64,000 nucleotides of DNA from Qipengyuania aestuarii (lineage in GTDB: Bacteria; Pseudomonadota; Alphaproteobacteria; Sphingomonadales; Sphingomonadaceae), in the NCBI RefSeq assembly GCF_019711535.1, contig NZ_JAIGNP010000003.1, positions 186,001-250,000 on the forward strand. Direction: 5' to 3'. The translations under genes were made by a program, and so were the position numbers. Shown in pieces: positions 36,749 through 44,886 of this stretch. Positions within the stretch are counted from its first letter, which is position 1, and each line of letters opens with the position of its first letter. The notes beneath the pieces were generated by a model. It had not been told where the DNA came from. It saw only the letters and a program-made list of their open reading frames with translations, and searched no databases.

Positions 36749-36878
36749 GGCGCGGCGGTTGCCTGGAGATCCCTCGGCCACGTAATTGCCGGCTCTAATC
36801 GCGCTCGACTGCGCAATTCTCTTCTCGGTTCAGGTATTCTGTGTTCTAATATTTCGCGAACGGCCTGTTGGAGACAAT

Positions 36879-37754
36879 ATGCGTAAAGCAGCTGGTGCAT
36901 TGATGAACTGCGTTGTCAGCATTGCTCTTCTGAGTGGCTGTGCAGCCATGGATGCCGCCTCGACTCCCGTCGTAGGACAGCAGAAGGCTGCATTCGCTGC
37001 GCCGGAGCATGTCATGTTGCCGGCCGCTAGTCGCACGATCGACCTTTCTATCTATCGCCCGGTGACCGCGCCGCGTGGGGCGATCTTCCTGTCGCACGGG
37101 GCCGGCGGTTCGCCCGCCCGCCTCGAATTGCTGATAGACCGGCTAAGGGGTGCGGGTTTCGTGGTTCTGGCGCCGCTTCATGGCGATTCCATCCTTATTC
37201 CCGAAGATCGGCGGGAGGATTTGCGAACCGCCTTGATGACCCGGATCGGCGACCTGCAGGCGGTGAGCGCTTATTCTGCCGAGGCGTTTCCCGATTTGCC
37301 CTATGGCGCTGTGGGGCACAGCTACGGCTCGCTCATCGGCCTCATCGGCGGCGGTGCCTTGCAAACCATGTTCGATGCGCGCGTACCGCGGATCGAGGCC
37401 GTGGCGAGCTTTTCGTCTCCCGGCGTCATTCCAGGATTGACCGAGCCGGAAGGCCGGCTGGAGACGGTGACGGTTCCCACCCTGATGATTACGGGCACTG
37501 CGGATACGGTGGAACCGTTCGCCCTCGACCCGCAAAGCCACGCGACCTATTTCGAGCGTCAGCCGGCGGGCGAGCGCACGCTTCTCGTCGTCGACGGCGC
37601 GTCGCATAATTTCGTCTATGGCGGACAGCCCCATTACGATGAGGCGGTGGACCTTCTCATCGCCTTCCTGCGCGCCGAGCTACTTGACGATGCAGCCGCG
37701 GCAAAACGGTTTGGCAGTGCGCAAACGGGCAGCGGAATAACGGTCCGCCGTTGA
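36879..37754 (+). CDS. Alpha/beta-hydrolase lipoprotein
   Basis: A 291-residue envelope hydrolase. The ATG at 36879 has GGAG 5 nt upstream and starts a lipoprotein signal (SIALLSGCAAM). The fold is clear: oxyanion region LSHGAGGSPARLE, nucleophile elbow GHSYGS, an acid in ITGTADTVEP, and the catalytic His in VDGASHNFVY. It resembles dienelactone hydrolase or PAF-acetylhydrolase-like esterases; the substrate is unknown. Lies between the two comM 3' repeats. Confidence 0.82.
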   Translation: MRKAAGALMNCVVSIALLSGCAAMDAASTPVVGQQKAAFAAPEHVMLPAASRTIDLSIYRPVTAPRGAIFLSHGAGGSPARLELLIDRLRGAGFVVLAPLHGDSILIPEDRREDLRTALMTRIGDLQAVSAYSAEAFPDLPYGAVGHSYGSLIGLIGGGALQTMFDARVPRIEAVASFSSPGVIPGLTEPEGRLETVTVPTLMITGTADTVEPFALDPQSHATYFERQPAGERTLLVVDGASHNFVYGGQPHYDEAVDLLIAFLRAELLDDAAAAKRFGSAQTGSGITVRR

Positions 37755-37804
37755 CCAGCGCAGAACACCGCCCGGGGTAGCACCTCCTGCGGCGCGGGCC
37801 GCCC

Positions 37805-38263
37805 TCAAGGTTGCGCGCTTCGAGGACGAACCCTCAGCCTGCCAGTCATTCTCAGCCCGTCTCGCATGTTGAGGCCAAGAAGCACCAGGTTTGCCGCGCC
37901 CGCTACCAGTTCAATCGCCTGCACGGCGTAAAACGCAGCATCGAACTCCCCGGCAGTAGCCTTCCATGCGAGGAATAAGGCTGAGGGGACCAGAATGAGT
38001 AATCCGTTGGCTGCGATCACAGGCATACGCTTCAGCTTGGTAGCGGCCAGCCCTTTCGCCCGCCCTCCGGTCAGTGAAAACCCGGTTCCGCCTACAACTG
38101 CAAGAGCGGGTATCAATAGCAGGAAACCCCACGGAATTGCTGTTTTGACGGCCACCACCGCCTCCGTCGAGCCGGACAGTTCGCTGATGAGTGTCGAGAG
38201 CCAGAAGCTTGCGATCGTCAGCAGCGCGATTGCGCCCGCGATGCGATGAACCAGCTTTTTCAT
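37805..38263 (-). CDS. Uncharacterised four-helix membrane protein
   Basis: A 152-residue protein; the ATG at 38263 is 9 nt from AAAGGA, better than the GTG at 38269. Four helices (IAGAIALLTIASFWLSTLIS; IPWGFLLLIPALAVVGG; MPVIAANGLLILVPSALFLA; AVQAIELVAGAANLVLLGLN) with a basic loop (KGLAATKLKR). No family is recognised. It is divergent from a MarR regulator with a palindrome in the shared gap, which suggests local control. Confidence 0.7.
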   Translation of the reverse strand: MKKLVHRIAGAIALLTIASFWLSTLISELSGSTEAVVAVKTAIPWGFLLLIPALAVVGGTGFSLTGGRAKGLAATKLKRMPVIAANGLLILVPSALFLAWKATAGEFDAAFYAVQAIELVAGAANLVLLGLNMRDGLRMTGRLRVRPRSAQP

Positions 38264-38306
38264 GTCCACATGTCCTTTATTGCGGTAGTGTCGCTATGAA
38301 GCATCT

Positions 38307-38324
38307 TTGACATGATGGTGTCAA
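38307..38324. promoter_or_regulatory. Candidate MarR operator
   Basis: TTGACA-TGATGG-TGTCAA is a perfect 18-bp inverted repeat midway between the divergent membrane-protein and MarR genes. One arm matches a -35 element, so binding would block transcription. Assigned by position and symmetry. Confidence 0.55.
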
Positions 38325-38343
38325 TATAAATGGAAGGTGTCAT

Positions 38344-38808
38344 ATGCCCGCTGAAGATCCGCGATCGAAAGCAGAAACGTTGACTGACGTTATCCTTGCC
38401 ATGTTTCGGGCCAACAACGCGACGCTCGCCTGGGGCGACCGGATCGTTTCGCCGCTCGGCCTGACCAGTGCGCGGTGGCAGATTCTCGGGGCGATCGTAC
38501 AGGCCGACCGGGCGCAGCCCGTGGCATGGCTGGCCCGGGATCTGGGGGCGAACCGCCAGAATGTGCAGCGGATCGTGAACGACTTGGAGAAGGACGGACT
38601 GGTTTCGTTCGAGCCAAACCCGCATCACAAGCGGGCTCAACTCGTTGTTCTGACGCCGAAGGGGCAGGAAACATACGATGCCGCAATCGGTCTCTATGGT
38701 CCGCGCGTGGAAGCGTTGGCGCAGGATCTGACCGTCGAGGACCTTCAGGCGACACGACGAGTGCTGACAGCGTTACGAACGAAACTCGAAACTTCGGCGG
38801 CAGACTGA
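38344..38808 (+). CDS. MarR-family transcriptional regulator
   Basis: A 154-residue winged-helix dimer. DNA-binding part: LTSARWQILGAIVQ, PVAWLARDLGANRQNVQRIV, with the wing FEPNPHHKRAQLVVLTPKG. It probably represses the divergent membrane-protein gene and itself through the 38307-38324 palindrome. The ligand is unknown. Confidence 0.88.
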   Translation: MPAEDPRSKAETLTDVILAMFRANNATLAWGDRIVSPLGLTSARWQILGAIVQADRAQPVAWLARDLGANRQNVQRIVNDLEKDGLVSFEPNPHHKRAQLVVLTPKGQETYDAAIGLYGPRVEALAQDLTVEDLQATRRVLTALRTKLETSAAD

Positions 38809-38826
38809 CGCTGTTTTACGCCCCAG

Positions 38827-38889
38827 TCCTCGTGGTGGCCTTCGAATTTGGCGAGGACGTCGGCGATTGGCATGCCATGGTTGGGCATT
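38827..38889 (-). pseudogene. 63-bp remnant of the gene at 42167
   Basis: On the minus strand this stretch still encodes MPNHGMPIADVLAKFEGHHE, matching MPNQAMPIADFLAKFEGDHE from the gene at 42167-42517. About 54 of 63 bases agree with 42210-42272. No start or remaining gene body is present, so it is a scar left by recombination. Confidence 0.75.
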
Positions 38890-38937
38890 CGACCCGACCA
38901 CGACTTCTCCACGGTTACGCTCTGTGTGGATTGATCT

Positions 38938-39066
38938 TCGGCGCGCGGCTATACCCGCATGCTGAGAGTGGCCCGCACGATCGCCGATCTGGCAGGCGCA
39001 GAAACGGTCGGCCGAATCCATGTGGCCGAAGCGCTGAGTTATCGCAGGCAACCGCCGCGGGCGTGA
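38938..39066 (+). repeat. comM 3'-end direct repeat, copy 2 (gene scar)
   Basis: A second copy of the last 42 comM codons and stop, 2318 bp from the first. Its three differences (GTA/GTC, CGC/CGA, CCA/CCG) are all synonymous third positions. The sequence before it is unrelated to comM. Confidence 0.93.
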
Positions 39067-39170
39067 AACAGCGAGGGGCGGCTATCAAGTGTGAAGCGGA
39101 AAGTCTGCCTCCGCGGACTGGATCCTCTATCGGCTTTCGAGCCCCTGAAGGTAATGATGTGAAGGCGAGG

Positions 39171-39680
39171 CTACCGCGTCTGATTCTGCTCGAGAAAATC
39201 GGCGGTTCGGGCCGATATCGATCTCCTGTCCAGCGCTTTTTCAAGCCGGGCGATTGCCGTGATTGCGTTGCCAGCTTCCTTGTTCAATTCTGCCGCCGCA
39301 AGGTCGAGCGCTGAGAACAGCGGTCCGAGCTCTTCCGAAAGCGCTTTTCCCTTGGCGGTCAGCGTCAGGACAGAGCGCCTGCCATCATTCTCATCAACTT
39401 TCGAAGTCACCAATTCCGCATTCTCGAGCGACTTGCGAATGACGCTGACCGAGACGTGAGAAAGGCCAAGGCGATCCGCGATCTCCGTCACATTCAAAGC
39501 CTCCCCTGCGCGCAGACAGTTGAATACCGGAAACCAGCGCTGTTCGAACTGCACGCCGATCTTCTCGTAGATCGACTTCGCATCGCGATCGATCCTGTCG
39601 CTCAGTCGTCGCAGGCGCCCACCGATGGCGAATGCTCCGTATGCCTCGATGCTGCCCTCGCGGGCTTCGTCCGTCTTCAT
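39171..39680 (-). CDS. MarR-family transcriptional regulator
   Basis: A 169-residue winged-helix regulator (ATG at 39680; a TTG at 39698 lies inside the operator). Seen: WFPVFNCLRAGEALNVTEIA, DRLGLSHVSVSVIRKSLENA, wing DENDGRRSVLTLTAKGKAL. It is divergent from the serine hydrolase at 39780 across a double palindromic operator, so it very likely represses that gene and itself. Confidence 0.88.
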   Translation of the reverse strand: MKTDEAREGSIEAYGAFAIGGRLRRLSDRIDRDAKSIYEKIGVQFEQRWFPVFNCLRAGEALNVTEIADRLGLSHVSVSVIRKSLENAELVTSKVDENDGRRSVLTLTAKGKALSEELGPLFSALDLAAAELNKEAGNAITAIARLEKALDRRSISARTADFLEQNQTR

Positions 39681-39697
39681 ATCCGGCCCAATTGACA

Positions 39698-39741
39698 ATT
39701 ACGTAACCTGTTACATATAATTCTGTAATAGGTTACGTAAT
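39698..39741. promoter_or_regulatory. Double palindromic MarR operator
   Basis: Two 18-bp arms (39698-39715 and 39724-39741) match in inverted orientation at 17 of 18 positions around TATAATTC. Each arm contains its own smaller palindrome, GTAACCTGTTAC (39703-39714) and GTAATAGGTTAC (39725-39736), 22 bp apart. Two regulator dimers on the same face of the helix would fit. It lies between the divergent MarR and serine-hydrolase genes. Confidence 0.8.
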
Positions 39742-39779
39742 GCCGAAAGTCCGACAATTGCAAGAGCGAGAGAAAACAG

Positions 39780-41237
39780 ATGCATTTCCAGAAAACGTCG
39801 CGGCGCGGAGTCCTTGCAATCGGCGGTGGAGCGGCTGCGACCCTCGCCTTAGCCAGCTGCGCGACGCGTAGCGCACAAAGCGGCAGGTTATCCGGGCGTT
39901 CACGAAACCTCGTTCGCACCATGGATCTGAGCGGAGCGGTCCTGCTTGCCCGCGGCGACCAGATCGAATTTGCCGAAAGCTACGGTTTGGCGGACAGGGC
40001 CAGCGGCAGGCGCAACACTGTCGACACGAAGTTCAATCTCGCATCCGTATCCAAAATGTTCACGGCCATTTGCATCATGCAACTGGTCGAAGCCGGAGCG
40101 CTCTCGCTCGGCGATACCATAGCCAGACACCTTCCAGGCTACCCCAACTATGCTGCGGCGAAAAATGTAACGATCGCGCATTTGCTGATGCACAGATCCG
40201 GCATCGGTAATTACTGGCAGGGTATGGCAGACCTGAAAGGCCCCTACCCCGAAAACCACAGCGACTATCTGCCGCTATTTGCCCACATCCCTCTCGAACA
40301 TGAACCGGGCAGCGCTTTCTCTTATTCGAACGGGGGCTACATTGTTCTCGGCCTCGTCATCGAAGCAGTGACAGGCAGAAGTTATTACGACCATGTCCGG
40401 CACGCGGTCTTCGAGAGGGCAGGCATGGCAGACACCGACAATTGGCGCGTGGATGAAGAAGTCTCGAATCGTGCGATCGCCTACATGCGATCCGAGGAGA
40501 AGCCGGGAGAATGGATCGATTGCAGCAGCCGGCTGGAGGCTCGTGGAAGCGCGGCCGGCAGCGCTTACTCGACCGTTGGCGATCTTCATCGGTTTGCCCT
40601 CGCGCTAACACGCAATCGCTTGCTAGGCTCCGAAATGACCAAAGCGTTCCTGCAAGGTCGGTCGGACACTCCTCTTGGCAAATACGGTTATGGGATAGTC
40701 GAACAGGACCTCAACGGAACCCGTTTGCTGGGGCACTCGGGCGGCCATTACGGGGTCGCGGGCGAGCTTATGATCTTTCCCGACACCGACACCATATTCG
40801 TCGTGCTTACCAATGGCGACGTGGATGGATATTGGGCTACCGAAGCGTTGGTCCATGAAATGATAGCCGGTCCCACCGATGACACACGCAATTACCGTTT
40901 CACACAGCAGCTGATCGATGTGACTGTTTCGAAGGGCATCGAAGCCGGCATTTCCGCAAGCCGCAGAAGCGACGGTTCCCGCAAGGCACGAGAAGGCGTA
41001 GTCGATCTGGCAGGGTTCAAATATATCCACCGGAGCCGGAACTCCGCCGGGATCGACCTGCTGAAGCTCAATCGCGTGTTGCACCCGGAATCAGACTATG
41101 CCGTTTACAGGCTGGCTGATGGCTTGCGCGTTACGGGGCAAACCCGCGCGGCACTCGACATGTACCACGCTTATCTGGAGCGTGTGCCCGGAGATGCCGA
41201 GGCAGAAGCCCACATAGACATCTTATCGAGAGAATGA
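39780..41237 (+). CDS. Serine hydrolase of the beta-lactamase/DD-peptidase family (class C-like)
   Basis: A 485-residue exported protein with a Tat-like lipoprotein signal (TSRRGVLAIGGG; LALASCATR). Active-site motifs of the AmpC/esterase EstB fold are present: SVSKMF (SxxK nucleophile), YSNGGY (YxN) and HSGG in place of KTG. A C-terminal extension beyond residue 380 includes a TPR-like end (VTGQTRAALDMYHAYLERVP). An esterase or peptidase role is more likely than beta-lactam resistance. MarR control is suggested by the operator upstream. Confidence 0.85.
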   Translation: MHFQKTSRRGVLAIGGGAAATLALASCATRSAQSGRLSGRSRNLVRTMDLSGAVLLARGDQIEFAESYGLADRASGRRNTVDTKFNLASVSKMFTAICIMQLVEAGALSLGDTIARHLPGYPNYAAAKNVTIAHLLMHRSGIGNYWQGMADLKGPYPENHSDYLPLFAHIPLEHEPGSAFSYSNGGYIVLGLVIEAVTGRSYYDHVRHAVFERAGMADTDNWRVDEEVSNRAIAYMRSEEKPGEWIDCSSRLEARGSAAGSAYSTVGDLHRFALALTRNRLLGSEMTKAFLQGRSDTPLGKYGYGIVEQDLNGTRLLGHSGGHYGVAGELMIFPDTDTIFVVLTNGDVDGYWATEALVHEMIAGPTDDTRNYRFTQQLIDVTVSKGIEAGISASRRSDGSRKAREGVVDLAGFKYIHRSRNSAGIDLLKLNRVLHPESDYAVYRLADGLRVTGQTRAALDMYHAYLERVPGDAEAEAHIDILSRE

Positions 41238-41364
41238 CCGGCACTTGGCATGAAAGTCAGGCGATGGGCACCGCCCGATTGGCCTTTCGACCCAGCGATA
41301 CCGGCAAGGGCGCGGGAAGCCGGCGCATGCCAAAGCTGCAGGAATTGCTTGAGCCATCAGCGCT

Positions 41365-42144
41365 TCAGGCGCGGCGGACAAGCAGAGGGTCTGGCCCGTA
41401 TCGGGTGTCGAAACACATTTTCCGAGAGACCTCTACCTTGCCTTGCAAAGCGAGTTCGCGGAGCCGCCAGAATGGGAGGTCGACCTCGACGAAGTGCTCT
41501 TGTTGCCAAATAGCGATCATCGCATCGGCCAGAATGCGCTCGGATTTTTTCCATTCCGCTGCACATTGGGCGAGCAACTTGGCATCGAAGAACTCGGCTT
41601 CGACGCTTTTTGCTCCGCCATCGCCTACGATCCGAAGATTTTTCGAGGCGTCGCAGAGTTCTCGCCAACGATTTCTCGGAAATCGCACCGGGTCCCACGG
41701 TTCACGGCCTGCATTTGCGAGAAGGAATTCGAACGCCGTGACATCAAGCTCGCTCAAGGCTTTGGGTGGTTTTTCCTCCCACGTCCCAGGGAAGCCGTGA
41801 TCGACCAAAACGAATTCTGCTCGCTCTCCGCCGAATCTGTCGAGATAGAATTGAAGCCCGCATAATTCGGCCGCGTTCTGGGGAGCGACCCACACCAGGT
41901 GACGGTCGCTTTTCTCAAGCTCTCGCTGAAAGGTGGCTATACCGGCGGCGATCCAATCCCATCCTCCTCTTTCCCACGGAAGATTTTCGTTGAACCAAGC
42001 TTCGCGAGCCGCGAAATCCTCGCGGACGATTGGCCCCCAGTCCAAATTGTCCGGCAATGCGACGACTTTTGTGTCCCTGTCGCTTTTCCCTAGCGCTCGC
42101 TGCAGCGAGTCTCCACTGGATGCAGAGAAAGTCACATGGATCAT
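41365..42144 (-). CDS. DUF1835 domain protein
   Basis: A 259-residue cytosolic protein starting MIHVTFSASSGDSLQRALG, a DUF1835 N-terminus, with LPDNLDWGPI, ELCGLQFYLDRFGG and a C-terminal DUF3658-like region (AEWKKSERILADAMIAI). Function unknown. It occupies the edge of the accessory patchwork and is not obviously in an operon. Confidence 0.78.
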   Translation of the reverse strand: MIHVTFSASSGDSLQRALGKSDRDTKVVALPDNLDWGPIVREDFAAREAWFNENLPWERGGWDWIAAGIATFQRELEKSDRHLVWVAPQNAAELCGLQFYLDRFGGERAEFVLVDHGFPGTWEEKPPKALSELDVTAFEFLLANAGREPWDPVRFPRNRWRELCDASKNLRIVGDGGAKSVEAEFFDAKLLAQCAAEWKKSERILADAMIAIWQQEHFVEVDLPFWRLRELALQGKVEVSRKMCFDTRYGPDPLLVRRA

Positions 42145-42166
42145 CGCCCAGTGACCTTATCCAGCC

Positions 42167-42517
42167 TCAGCCCTCTTCACCCAAATCTAGGTTGAGCTTC
42201 ACCGTCTCGTGCTCGTGGTCGCCTTCGAACTTGGCGAGGAAATCGGCGATGGGCATCGCCTGGTTGGGCATTTCCTGGGTGGTCGGTGCCGGTGCCATGG
42301 ACACTCCGCCGTCTGCAGGCGTCGTCTTCACATGGAGATAGGGGACCCAGACTTCGCCGTACTCGGCCTGCTGGTACCAGACGTCGAGCACGTCGTAGCT
42401 CGCCCAGGTGCCGTCGGGCTCCTTCAGGCGAAGACCTTCGCCGATGCGCGGCACGGTCAGCGACTTGATACGGAATTGCGTCTGGTGCGTTTCGTTCTGA
42501 ACTTCGATTTCGATCAC
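42167..42517 (-). CDS. Conserved hypothetical protein
   Basis: 116 residues from a GTG at 42517 (a TTG at 42574 is the other choice; neither has a strong ribosome site). Beta-rich part (IEIEVQNETHQTQFRIKSLT; WASYDVLDVWYQQAEYGEVW) then a Pro/Met linker and ADFLAKFEGDHEHETV. No family recognised. A 63-bp remnant of the same gene occurs at 38827. Twin TGACGTCA palindromes lie about 80-110 bp upstream. Confidence 0.62.
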   Translation of the reverse strand: MIEIEVQNETHQTQFRIKSLTVPRIGEGLRLKEPDGTWASYDVLDVWYQQAEYGEVWVPYLHVKTTPADGGVSMAPAPTTQEMPNQAMPIADFLAKFEGDHEHETVKLNLDLGEEG

Positions 42518-42596
42518 GTTTTTATCCGGCTCAAGCAGGCATGTGCCCCGATTCTCGACAGGGTATGGCAGCAAGGTGTTTCGATGTTTTTAACGA

Positions 42597-42630
42597 TGAC
42601 GTCACACCGTCAGAGCGGGATTTGACGTCA
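42597..42630. promoter_or_regulatory. Paired TGACGTCA palindromes
   Basis: Two identical 8-bp palindromes TGACGTCA at 42597-42604 and 42623-42630, 26 bp apart start to start, upstream of the gene at 42167 and just after the gene at 42660. Could be an operator pair for an unknown regulator. Confidence 0.4.
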
Positions 42631-42659
42631 CTTTTGCAAGAATGCGTTAACCATCGGCC

Positions 42660-43004
42660 TTAAGGACGGGAATCGCCGTCTGCCGGGGCCGCGGCCTGCG
42701 CGGCATCGGCATAGGGCGTATTCTTTAGCAGATGGCGATTGTAATCGGGCGCGCCGTCGGACCACCAGACGGGGCCCCTTTCGCCCAGTTCCACTTTGGC
42801 CGCATGCACCTTGCCGCGCGCCAGCTTCTCCGCCGCAGGGTCGTTTACGCGCCTCGCCGCCGCGACGGAGCGGCGCGCATCCATGAGCCGCTTCACGAGC
42901 GATTCGCGCTGGTCTTCGGAAAGCGCCGGATTACTGGTGCGCCACAACCGTCCGCGCACGATGATGTAACGGCCATCGGGGGTGGTTTCCGGCGTGCCGG
43001 TCAC
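42660..43004 (-). CDS. Hypothetical protein
   Basis: A 114-residue soluble basic protein (RYIIVRGRLWRTSNPALSED; KRLMDARRSVAAARR; GPVWWSDGAPDYNRHL). No family is recognised; the pattern looks conserved in alphaproteobacteria. It starts 18 bp after the stop of the HxlR regulator gene, probably cotranscribed. Confidence 0.7.
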   Translation of the reverse strand: MTGTPETTPDGRYIIVRGRLWRTSNPALSEDQRESLVKRLMDARRSVAAARRVNDPAAEKLARGKVHAAKVELGERGPVWWSDGAPDYNRHLLKNTPYADAAQAAAPADGDSRP

Positions 43005-43022
43005 GGGCAGATCATGGCGCCC

Positions 43023-43577
43023 TCAGGCCGCATCACGCCTTTTGCGAAGCGTCTCGATGTCGACCACTGCGCCGCGGTCCAGCCCCGGCCCGGGCGTCGA
43101 AGTGGTGCCATCGGCGCGAAGGCCGAGGTTGGCCCGCTCCACCAGATGGAGGTCCTGCGGGCCGAGAATGCGGCCATCGTGGCTGAGGATCGAGGTAGGA
43201 CCGATCGGCAGCCGGTCGCGCTCGTCGACCAGCACGGGATTTTCGACCACCTGCTCACCGTATTTCTGACCCCATTGCCGCAGCGCGATCATCGCGGGGA
43301 GGAGGTCCAGCCCCTTTTCAGTCAGCCGGTATTCGATCTTGCGGCGATCGTCGGGGCACGGATCCCGTTTGAGGATGCCATGCTCGACCAGCTTGGCGAG
43401 CCGATTGGACAGGATGTTGCGAGCGATCCCCAGCTCGCTGAGGAATTCCTCGAAATGGTGGAGACCGTTGAAGCTGGCGCGCAGGATCATGAAGCTCCAG
43501 CGTTCGCCCATGACTTCGAGCGCCTGCGGCAAACCGCATTCGGTCAGCTCGCGCAAGGGTTCGCGGATGTCGGGCAT
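43023..43577 (-). CDS. HxlR-family transcriptional regulator
   Basis: A 184-residue winged-helix regulator: CGLPQALEVMGERWSFMILR, FEEFLSELGIARNILSNRLA, wing DDRRKIEYRLTEKGLDLLP, matching the HxlR pattern apart from the longer C-terminal tail of about 80 residues. Ligand and targets unknown; the adjacent hypothetical gene may share its operon. Confidence 0.9.
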   Translation of the reverse strand: MPDIREPLRELTECGLPQALEVMGERWSFMILRASFNGLHHFEEFLSELGIARNILSNRLAKLVEHGILKRDPCPDDRRKIEYRLTEKGLDLLPAMIALRQWGQKYGEQVVENPVLVDERDRLPIGPTSILSHDGRILGPQDLHLVERANLGLRADGTTSTPGPGLDRGAVVDIETLRKRRDAA

Positions 43578-43761
43578 AAATTAAGTCCTTCTCGAGAAAC
43601 CTATCTACCCGAAAACGGCGTGTTGCCAAATGCTTTGCGAAGTTAGTTGCGAATCACAACTGATCGCATTAGGGCGCGTTGCCACCCGTTGCGATTAGCA
43701 ACCTTTATTCCAGCGTCGCTCGACGCTGCGCATATTCGACCAAGCGAAAGGCTTCTGCATC

Positions 43762-44094
43762 ATGATTATTTCCCGCTCCATCCGCCCCGGCGCCTTCATG
43801 GCCGCTGCCCTGTGCGCAGCAGGCGCGCTGGGCGCGATCGGCACTGCGGCTCCTGCCCAGGCCCGCGACGGTGCCTATTATCAGGTGCAGCTGGCCGCGC
43901 CCGCAGAGAAGGAAACGGTCATCGCGGGCGGCGTGGCCTGGACCTGCAAGGGCACGAACTGCGTGGCAGCCAAGGGCACTTCGCGCCCCGCACGCATGTG
44001 CCGCGAGCTGAAGCGCGATCTGGGCGAAATCGTTGCCTTCACCACCGAAGGCGAGGCTCTGGATGCGGACAAGCTGACCCGCTGCAACCGCTGA
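43762..44094 (+). CDS. CC_3515-like small secreted protein
   Basis: A 110-residue protein with a signal peptide (MAAALCAAGALGAIGTAAPA, then QA). The mature part YYQVQLAAPAEKETVIAGGV, WTCKGTNCVA and a final CNR give four Cys for two disulfides, the pattern of the CC_3515 family in Caulobacter and sphingomonads. Function unknown. Followed by a strong terminator. Confidence 0.75.
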   Translation: MIISRSIRPGAFMAAALCAAGALGAIGTAAPAQARDGAYYQVQLAAPAEKETVIAGGVAWTCKGTNCVAAKGTSRPARMCRELKRDLGEIVAFTTEGEALDADKLTRCNR

Positions 44095-44136
44095 TTTTCC
44101 CGAAATCCCGCCTCCCACTCCATCGGGGGAGGCACC

Positions 44137-44166
44137 GGCCCCGGTTTCCGGACCGGGGCCTTTTTT
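44137..44166 (+). terminator. Rho-independent terminator
   Basis: GGCCCCGGT-TTCCGG-ACCGGGGCC stem (44137-44160) followed by six T, 43 bp after the stop of the small secreted protein gene. Confidence 0.9.
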
Positions 44167-44175
44167 GCGTCGGCG

Positions 44176-44790
44176 CTAGACCAGGCCCCGGTCGACGAGA
44201 TCTGCCTCCAGTTCGTCGGCACCGGTGAAGTGGTGCACCTGCCATCCGCAATTCGCGGCCGATTCGATATTGGCCGCATTGTCGTCGATGAAGAGCATGC
44301 GCTCGGGTGCATGGCCGAAGCGTTCTGCCGATAGCGCGAATATCGCCGGGTCCGGCTTGGCGATCCGCTCGACGCCCGAGACCACGATTTCCCCGAACCG
44401 GTCGAATATCCTGTGCCGAGGGCGGAAGCCGGCCCAGAATTCCGCGGCGAAATTGGTGATCGCGAACAGCGGGACATTGCGCGCATGCAGCCGCTCCACC
44501 AATTCGTGGCTGCCTTCTACGGGCCCCGGAATGGTTTCGTTGAAGCGTGTGGCATAGGCGCGGATTTCCGCCGTGTAATCGGGGAAGAGCGCGATCCGCT
44601 CCAGCACCATTTCGGACAGGGGGCGGCCGGCATCATGGAGAAAATGCCATTCCTCGGTCACGACTTCGCCCAGAATGGTTTCAAGCCGCTCGGGATCGCT
44701 GGTCATCTTTTCGTAGAGATGGCGCATGTCCCAGTGATAGAGTACCCGCCCCACATCGAAGACCACCGCATCGACCGGCTCGTGCCGCAT
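44176..44790 (-). CDS. HAD-superfamily hydrolase (subfamily IA)
   Basis: A 204-residue phosphatase-fold protein: motif I as VVFDVGRVLYHWD (second Asp replaced by Gly-Arg), motif II FAITNF, Lys in ERIAKPDPAIF, and motif III MLFIDDNAANI. The family includes YihX-type sugar phosphatases and haloacid dehalogenases. Loss of the second motif-I Asp occurs in dehalogenase-like members, so phosphatase activity is uncertain. Confidence 0.85.
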   Translation of the reverse strand: MRHEPVDAVVFDVGRVLYHWDMRHLYEKMTSDPERLETILGEVVTEEWHFLHDAGRPLSEMVLERIALFPDYTAEIRAYATRFNETIPGPVEGSHELVERLHARNVPLFAITNFAAEFWAGFRPRHRIFDRFGEIVVSGVERIAKPDPAIFALSAERFGHAPERMLFIDDNAANIESAANCGWQVHHFTGADELEADLVDRGLV

Positions 44791-44859
44791 GCCTTTTATC
44801 CTTCCCGAATGCGTTCGGCCCGCACTCCCATCGGGAGCCGGGCCGATCGTTAGACAATT

Positions 44860-44875
44860 GCGGGACAGGTCCCGC
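44860..44875 (-). terminator. Hairpin after rpmJ
   Basis: GCGGGAC-AG-GTCCCGC stem starting 11 bp beyond the rpmJ stop, followed on the minus strand by AATTGTCT. A short U-poor tail makes it a moderate candidate. Confidence 0.55.
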
Positions 44876-44886
44876 GAAGCCGAAGC

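Noticed and set aside
38475..39314. Plus-strand open frame of 279 codons crossing the MarR gene and the comM scar
   Set aside because: Runs in the wrong frame through MarR and only reads the comM tail by chance; chimeric.
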